Source: CAXBMB01 sp052078155 (GTDB lineage Bacteria; Pseudomonadota; Alphaproteobacteria; Kiloniellales; DSM-21159). From it: a DNA stretch of 64,000 nucleotides. Positions within the stretch are counted from its first letter, which is position 1; every line of letters begins with the position of its first letter. The translations under genes were made by a program, and so were the position numbers. The stretch covers positions 1-64,000 of the forward strand of contig JBQJBP010000001.1 in the NCBI GenBank assembly GCA_052078155.1, read 5' to 3'. The notes beneath the pieces were generated by a model that saw nothing but the letters and a program-made list of their open reading frames with translations, searched no databases and was not told the origin of the DNA. Positions 59,421 through 64,000 of the stretch are shown here, piece by piece.

Positions 59421-61850
59421 TTAGCCGCGCATGCGTTCGGCCTTGGGATCGAAGAGGGTCTCACTGTAAAGGCGACCCTTGATCATCTCTCCCAGCAGCT
59501 CGATTTCAACTTCCCGGCCTTCTTCGATCAGATCCACGGGCAGGAAACCGATGGCGACGGCCTTTTCTGCCCAATGGGCGTAGCCGCCTGAGGTGACAAA
59601 TCCCACCACTTCACCGCCCACATAGATGGGTTCGTCAGCAACCACATCGGCCTGGTCAGGGGTGTTGGGAATGTCCAGCAGGAAGGTGCAGAGTTTGCGG
59701 CTGACACCTTCTGCCTTTTCCTTCATGGCAGCGGCCTTGCCGATAAAATCAGCTTCCTTGTTGTAGGCCACAAAGCGGTCCAGACCCGTTTCCAAAGGTG
59801 TGTAATCAGGCTTGAACTCGCGCATCCAGGAGCCGAAGGATTTTTCCAGCCTGAGAGACATCATGGCCCGCATGCCAAAGGGCCGCAGCCCCAGATCTTT
59901 GCCAGCTTCTGCAAGGGTCTCGTACAGAGAGCGCTGGTTTTCCGCATCGACATAGATTTCGTAGCCCAGATCCCCAGTGTAGGACACCCGCTGAACCGTG
60001 GCATTGCAAAGGCCGATCTCCAGGTCTTTGATGCCGGCAAAGGGCAGGGCGTCATTGGAGACATCCTGTCGGGTAACCCGGCTCAGCAGTTCGCGGGATT
60101 TGGGTCCGGCAATCTGGAAGCCAATGCGCTGCAGGGAGACGTTTTTGATGGTCACCCCTTCTGCGGGCTGATGCTGCCAGAACCAGCGCAGGTGATAGGC
60201 CTGTGCTCCGAAGGAGGCGGTCAGCTGAAACCGTTCTTCAGCCAGGCGGGAAATGGTGAAGTCGCCGATCAGCTTGCCTTTGGGGCTCAGCATGGCTGAC
60301 AGGGTCAGGCGGCCCACCTTGGGGATCCGTCCGGCCATGATGCGATCCAGGAAATCATAGGCCCCGGGACCACTGATCTCGTATTTGCCGAAGTTGTGGA
60401 TTTCGTTGATGCCCACAGCGTTGCGGACAGCCCGGCATTCCTGACCGACCGCCTCAAAGGCGTTGGAGCGGCGGAACGACGGCGTTTCAAACAGAGGCTC
60501 GCCTTCCAGCGCGAAGTAGTTCACTGCTTCCATGCCGTAGGCCGCGCCGAAGACCGCACGCTGCTCTTTCCAGATGCCATAGGCCGGGGTGGTCTGGAAG
60601 GGCCGGGCCGCTGGCAGTTCCTCGTTCGGATAGGAAACGGAAAAGCGGCGCTGGTAGTTCTCCTTCACCTTGTCGCGGGTGTAGCCCGGCGTGATCCAGT
60701 CGCCGAAGCGGGCCACATCCATGGCAAAAACGTCCCGGGAGGGTTCACCTTCAACCATCCATTCCGCCAGTGTCAGGCCGACACCACCACCCTGGGAGAA
60801 ACCGGCCATGACACCGCAGGCAGACCAGTAGTTTCTGAGGCCCGGAACAGGCCCCACCAGGGGATTGCCATCAGAGGCAAAGGTGAAGGGGCCGTTGATG
60901 ATCTGCTTGACGCCGCTGCGCTCCAGAACCGGGAAGCGCTTGAAGGCAAAGGCCATGGAGTCTTCGATGCGATCCAGGTTGTCGTTCAGCAGTTCATGGC
61001 CGAAATCAGAGGGGGTGCCGTCCACCGCCCAGGGATCGCAGTTTTGTTCATAGAACCCGATGCACAGCCCCCGGCCTTCCTGGCGCAGATAGCTTTCGCC
61101 TTCCGGGTCCATGACATGGGGCAGCTCTTCGTCCCGCTCGTACACCTCCGGCGCGTCTTCGGTGACAAGGTACTGATGTTCCATGGGATGCAGGGGCAGA
61201 TAGACCCCTGCCAGTTTGCCCACTTCCCGGGCCCAGAGACCGGCTGCATTGATCACATGCTCGGCAATGATGGTGCCCTGTTCGGTGACCACCTCCCAAC
61301 TGCCATCCGGCAGAGGGTTGGTTTCCAGAACGGGGTTGCGCAGCATGATTTCCGCCCCGGCCAGACGGGCTGCCTTGGCGTAGGCATGGGTGGTGCCGGA
61401 GGGGTCCAGGTGGCCGTCCATGGGGTCATAAAGAGCGCCGATGATGCCGTCGGTGTTGGTGATGGGGGAGAGCTTGCGGATTTCTTCCGGCCCCACCAGT
61501 TCCGTGTGCAGCCCCATATAGCGGTGCTTGGCCCGTTCGGCCTTCAGATAGTCCCAGCGTTCCGGTGTGCCGGCCAGGGTCAGCCCGCCCACATGGTGGA
61601 GGCCGCAGGACTGGCCGGATAGTTCCTCAAGTTCTTTGTACAGGCCGATGGTGTAGGCCTGCAGAGACGCCATGTTGGTGTCGGCATTGAGGTTGTGAAA
61701 GCCCCCGGCGGCATGCCAGGTGGAGCCGGATGTGAGCTCCGAGCGTTCGATCAACAGCACATCGGTCCAGCCGAACTTGGTCAGGTGGTAGAGGACGGAC
61801 GCGCCCACCACGCCACCGCCAATGATAACGACACGGGTATGAGATTTCAT
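59421..61850 (-). CDS. FAD-dependent dimethylglycine/sarcosine dehydrogenase-like protein with GcvT domains
   Basis: The 809 residues join an N-terminal DAO-type FAD domain (VVIIGGGVVGASVLYHL; STWHAAG with the His often linked covalently to FAD; FASDGNPLVGPVPGLRNYW) to a C-terminal GcvT aminomethyltransferase pair (SAMLSPKGKLIGDFTISRL, SYTGDLGYEIYV, GMRAMMSLRLEKSFG) that binds tetrahydrofolate. Such enzymes oxidatively remove N-methyl groups from dimethylglycine or sarcosine and pass the C1 unit to folate. A GAGAG site precedes the ATG. It follows a second FAD oxidase gene by 47 bases on the same strand, so the two are likely one operon for methylated amine use. Confidence 0.92.
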   Translation of the reverse strand: MKSHTRVVIIGGGVVGASVLYHLTKFGWTDVLLIERSELTSGSTWHAAGGFHNLNADTNMASLQAYTIGLYKELEELSGQSCGLHHVGGLTLAGTPERWDYLKAERAKHRYMGLHTELVGPEEIRKLSPITNTDGIIGALYDPMDGHLDPSGTTHAYAKAARLAGAEIMLRNPVLETNPLPDGSWEVVTEQGTIIAEHVINAAGLWAREVGKLAGVYLPLHPMEHQYLVTEDAPEVYERDEELPHVMDPEGESYLRQEGRGLCIGFYEQNCDPWAVDGTPSDFGHELLNDNLDRIEDSMAFAFKRFPVLERSGVKQIINGPFTFASDGNPLVGPVPGLRNYWSACGVMAGFSQGGGVGLTLAEWMVEGEPSRDVFAMDVARFGDWITPGYTRDKVKENYQRRFSVSYPNEELPAARPFQTTPAYGIWKEQRAVFGAAYGMEAVNYFALEGEPLFETPSFRRSNAFEAVGQECRAVRNAVGINEIHNFGKYEISGPGAYDFLDRIMAGRIPKVGRLTLSAMLSPKGKLIGDFTISRLAEERFQLTASFGAQAYHLRWFWQHQPAEGVTIKNVSLQRIGFQIAGPKSRELLSRVTRQDVSNDALPFAGIKDLEIGLCNATVQRVSYTGDLGYEIYVDAENQRSLYETLAEAGKDLGLRPFGMRAMMSLRLEKSFGSWMREFKPDYTPLETGLDRFVAYNKEADFIGKAAAMKEKAEGVSRKLCTFLLDIPNTPDQADVVADEPIYVGGEVVGFVTSGGYAHWAEKAVAIGFLPVDLIEEGREVEIELLGEMIKGRLYSETLFDPKAERMRG

Positions 61851-61897
61851 GAGCGTTCTCTCAAAGGAACAAAGGTAAGGGGGACAGTCGGGCTGGG

Positions 61898-63223
61898 TCA
61901 GCCGATGACGGAGAAACTGGAGTCCGGGTTGATCTCCCGATTGCGGGAGAAGGTCCCCAGGCTGAGGTCGTAGTCCACATTATCCAGATGGAAGATCACA
62001 GGGTCCTGGTCGTGGTCCTGTCCGGCTTCGCAGGCGTCGATAAGCTTCAGCATCATCTTGCCCACCACCGGGGCGTTCTTGAACTGATTGCCGCTGGTGC
62101 CGATGGCGACATAGAAACCCGGCAGTTCTGTCTTGTCGTAGATGGGAATCCAGTCGTCCGTCACGTCATAGAGTTCCACCACGCCTTTCAGTTGGGAGGG
62201 GATGCCCATATCCGGGAAACGCTGGGCCAGCCGCAGGGCCTGGATGCGCCACTGTTCGGTAAAGTTGCGGTCAAAGTCGTCCGGATCGACAAAGTCCTGG
62301 GTGTCACAGTCCGGATCTTCCGAGCCGATCAGAATGTGGTTGCCCAGTTCGGGCCGGGCATAGGTGGAAATGTCACTGTCAGAATAAACGCAGCCGTCCT
62401 TCTCAAAGTTGAAACCTTCGGGAGAGGGAACATGGGAGACTTCGTGGCGCAGCGCCCGGGTCTTCATTTTCATTTCTTCAAAGACACCGGCCATCTGATT
62501 GATCTTGAAGGAATGGGGACCGGCCACATTGACCACAACAGGGGCATCGATCTGACGGCCGTCTTTCAGGGTGATGCCGGCTACCCGGCCATCGGCCCGG
62601 CGCACATCGCTGACTTCCACGTTGTAGAGGAACTCAGCCCCGGCCTCTTTGGCTGCATGCTCTGCATTCTGAGCGGAAAGGGCCGGGTCGTTCACATAGC
62701 CGCCGCGATGGAAGAAGACGCCCCCTTCAATGGACTCGCCGGTGGGTTCACCAAACCCGTCGTCTTCCGGGCGCTTGGCAGGGGTGAACTGATGGGTGTC
62801 CATGATGGGCAACCGCTCTTTCATCTGAGCCGGGGTCAGATGCTCATAGGGACAGTTGATGGCGTCCATCATTTCGCAGGCTTTCTTCAGCCCGCCATTG
62901 TGCTCGGCCTTGACCACCAGGCAGCCGGTATCGTGATAGGTGATCATGCCACGCGGATCTTCAGACCCGATGTAGCTCTGCCAGTCTTTCCAGTAGAACC
63001 AGCCTTCGTAGGCCAGGGCGCAGGTTTCCAGCAGGGAATAATAGGTTCGGATGATGGCACAGGAGCCGGAAGTGGAGCCGTACCCGGCAGCTGAATTCTT
63101 GTCTACGGCCAGAACTTTCTTGCCGCTGCGGGCCAGTTCCAGCGCCGTGCAGGCGCCGATGACCCCAGCCCCGATGATGATGGCGTCATAGCTTTGCGAA
63201 GGGCTGACTGGTGCGTTGCTCAT
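61898..63223 (-). CDS. FAD-dependent oxidoreductase of the DAO family (sarcosine oxidase beta-like)
   Basis: The start at 63223 (MSNAPVSP) was preferred because GGAG lies seven bases upstream; it gives 441 residues, with a longer in-frame ATG six codons earlier. It has the dinucleotide motif AIIIGAGVIGACTALELARSG, the GSTSGSCAIIRTYYS stretch of sarcosine-oxidase-like enzymes, GGYVNDPALSAQNAEHAAKEAG, VVNVAGPHS and the late YVAIGTSGNQFKNAP. It oxidises an amino acid or N-methyl amine with FAD. It is the first gene of the - strand operon and is divergent from a LysR-type regulator. Confidence 0.92.
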   Translation of the reverse strand: MSNAPVSPSQSYDAIIIGAGVIGACTALELARSGKKVLAVDKNSAAGYGSTSGSCAIIRTYYSLLETCALAYEGWFYWKDWQSYIGSEDPRGMITYHDTGCLVVKAEHNGGLKKACEMMDAINCPYEHLTPAQMKERLPIMDTHQFTPAKRPEDDGFGEPTGESIEGGVFFHRGGYVNDPALSAQNAEHAAKEAGAEFLYNVEVSDVRRADGRVAGITLKDGRQIDAPVVVNVAGPHSFKINQMAGVFEEMKMKTRALRHEVSHVPSPEGFNFEKDGCVYSDSDISTYARPELGNHILIGSEDPDCDTQDFVDPDDFDRNFTEQWRIQALRLAQRFPDMGIPSQLKGVVELYDVTDDWIPIYDKTELPGFYVAIGTSGNQFKNAPVVGKMMLKLIDACEAGQDHDQDPVIFHLDNVDYDLSLGTFSRNREINPDSSFSVIG

Positions 63224-63451
63224 CAAAGTCTCCGTTTCCACTCCACCTCATGACAGATCAATGCGCCTCTCAGAGCCTCATCGGTCTTTGTGTTTTCAAC
63301 GAGTGAATCCGCAAAGACCGGTGAATTTCCGGCGGCACGTCTCAGGTCGAGGCTGTGGTCCTGTTCAATGTCTGTTTCTTTGGCAATTGAGCCTGAGAGC
63401 GTACTTCGGATAAAGTGATTTTTATTGATCCAGTGAATCGGAAAATCAGAT
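63224..63451. promoter_or_regulatory. Divergent control region of the oxidoreductase operon and lysR-type gene
   Basis: The region separates divergent starts. It contains a perfect 9-nt inverted repeat (cggtctttg at 63282-63290 and caaagaccg at 63312-63320) 59 bases upstream of the - strand start. This is a candidate operator or hairpin. An AT-rich stretch (aaagtgatttttattgatcc, near 63412-63431) precedes the regulator start and could hold its promoter. LysR proteins usually bind such divergent gaps; binding here is inferred. Confidence 0.5.
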
Positions 63452-64000
63452 GTGATTACGCTCAGGAATCTTCGCTATCTGGTGGCCGCCGCCAACCATC
63501 AGTCAGTCACGCTGGCAGCAGAAGCCCAGAACATCTCGCAGTCCGCCATATCCGCGGCCCTTGCCCAGTTGGAAGCTCACTATGGGCAGCAGATTTTTGT
63601 TCGCCATCAGGGCCGGGGGGTCAGCCTGACCAGCTTCGGTCAAGATCTGGTGAGCAAGGCGCGACACCTTTTGAACGAGGCTGCGGAACTGGACGGACTG
63701 GGGCGCGGGGAGGGCTTTCTGTCGGGAGAGGTCAGAATTGGGTGTTTTGCGGAACTGACGCCGCTCTATGTGCCCGCCCTAACCAAAGCCTTTGAGGCCC
63801 TGCATCCGCAGGTGGGGGTCCAGGTCAGAGAGTCGGATTTCACCGAGTTGCCGCGTTTGCTGGAACTCGGGGTCATCGACATGATGATCGACTATGATGT
63901 GGGACTGCCGGAGCAGATCGAAAAGCAGTTGCTGACCACCCTGCCGCCTTTGCTGCTGCTGGCGGCGGATCACCCTCTGGCGGCGCAGGAAACCGTATCC
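63452..64000 (+). CDS. LysR-type transcriptional regulator (3' partial)
   Basis: The frame opens with GTG at 63452 (an in-frame TGA at 63434 rules out earlier starts) and runs off the window with 183 codons. The start VITLRNLRYLVAAANHQSVT, followed by LAAEAQNISQSAISAALAQLE, is the LysR winged helix-turn-helix, followed by the usual FVRHQGRGVSLTSFGQDL and the beginning of the effector domain (SGEVRIGCFAELTPLYVPAL). It probably controls the divergent FAD dehydrogenase operon in response to its substrate. Confidence 0.9.
   Translation, partial: MITLRNLRYLVAAANHQSVTLAAEAQNISQSAISAALAQLEAHYGQQIFVRHQGRGVSLTSFGQDLVSKARHLLNEAAELDGLGRGEGFLSGEVRIGCFAELTPLYVPALTKAFEALHPQVGVQVRESDFTELPRLLELGVIDMMIDYDVGLPEQIEKQLLTTLPPLLLLAADHPLAAQETVS

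Noticed and set aside
60396..61622. Open + strand frame of 408 codons opposite the FAD-GcvT dehydrogenase gene.
   Set aside because: The - strand protein matches its family along its length; the + frame has no recognisable motif.

Overview
The window is about 62% GC by eye and looks like a chromosomal segment of a Gram-negative bacterium, most likely an alphaproteobacterium. This rests on the accessory genes (SlyX, TrhO, a CFA synthase with a Lys/Ala tail, paired FAD dehydrogenases) and on a dispersed intergenic repeat that resembles alphaproteobacterial intergenic elements. No rRNA, tRNA, CRISPR array, transposase or integrase was seen.

Positions 1-48955 are the distal part of a giant type I modular polyketide synthase (PKS) operon, all on the + strand, with stop/start overlaps or gaps of a few bases. 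Six PKS proteins carry nine modules. PKS 1 (cut by the left window edge): KS(part)-AT-KR-ACP and KS-AT-DH-ER-KR-ACP. PKS 2: KS-AT-DH-ER-KR-ACP. PKS 3: KS-ACP with no AT. PKS 4: KS-AT-KR-ACP and KS-AT-CMeT-KR-ACP. PKS 5: KS-AT-DH-CMeT-ER-KR-ACP and KS-AT-KR-ACP. PKS 6: KS-AT-KR-ACP, then a PAPS-type sulfotransferase, a segment resembling the DnaG primase core, and an esterase-type hydrolase. The terminal KR-ACP-sulfotransferase-hydrolase order matches the logic of CurM (curacin) and Ols (olefin synthase). It predicts sulfation of the beta-hydroxyl, then hydrolysis and decarboxylative elimination to a terminal alkene. A separate alpha/beta-hydrolase closes the operon and a type II thioesterase lies just downstream. 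The loading module is not in the window.

Two features stand out. First, at least 6,017 bp of PKS 1 (1-6017) recur as a direct repeat in PKS 4 (19854-25870). I saw no difference between the copies. Identity stops in the post-AT linker beside a 65-nt G-free tract, after which the two proteins carry unrelated reductive domains. Second, a degenerate DnaG-core-like segment sits between the sulfotransferase and hydrolase of the terminal PKS.

From 49100 to 59400 come ordinary and accessory genes: a SnoaL-like protein (-), the type II thioesterase, a ParA-like ATPase with a DUF697 membrane protein, an exported phosphatidylserine-decarboxylase-like protein (-), an AhpD-like protein (-), a TrpD2/YbiB-like protein, SlyX, TrhO, a glutathione S-transferase and a cyclopropane-fatty-acid synthase ending at a strong terminator. 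A family of about 90-105 bp intergenic repeats occurs three times in 48985-56119.

From 59421 to the right edge is a catabolic module: two FAD dehydrogenases on the - strand (a dimethylglycine/sarcosine dehydrogenase-like protein with GcvT domains and a DAO-family oxidase) and a divergent LysR-type regulator cut by the window end.
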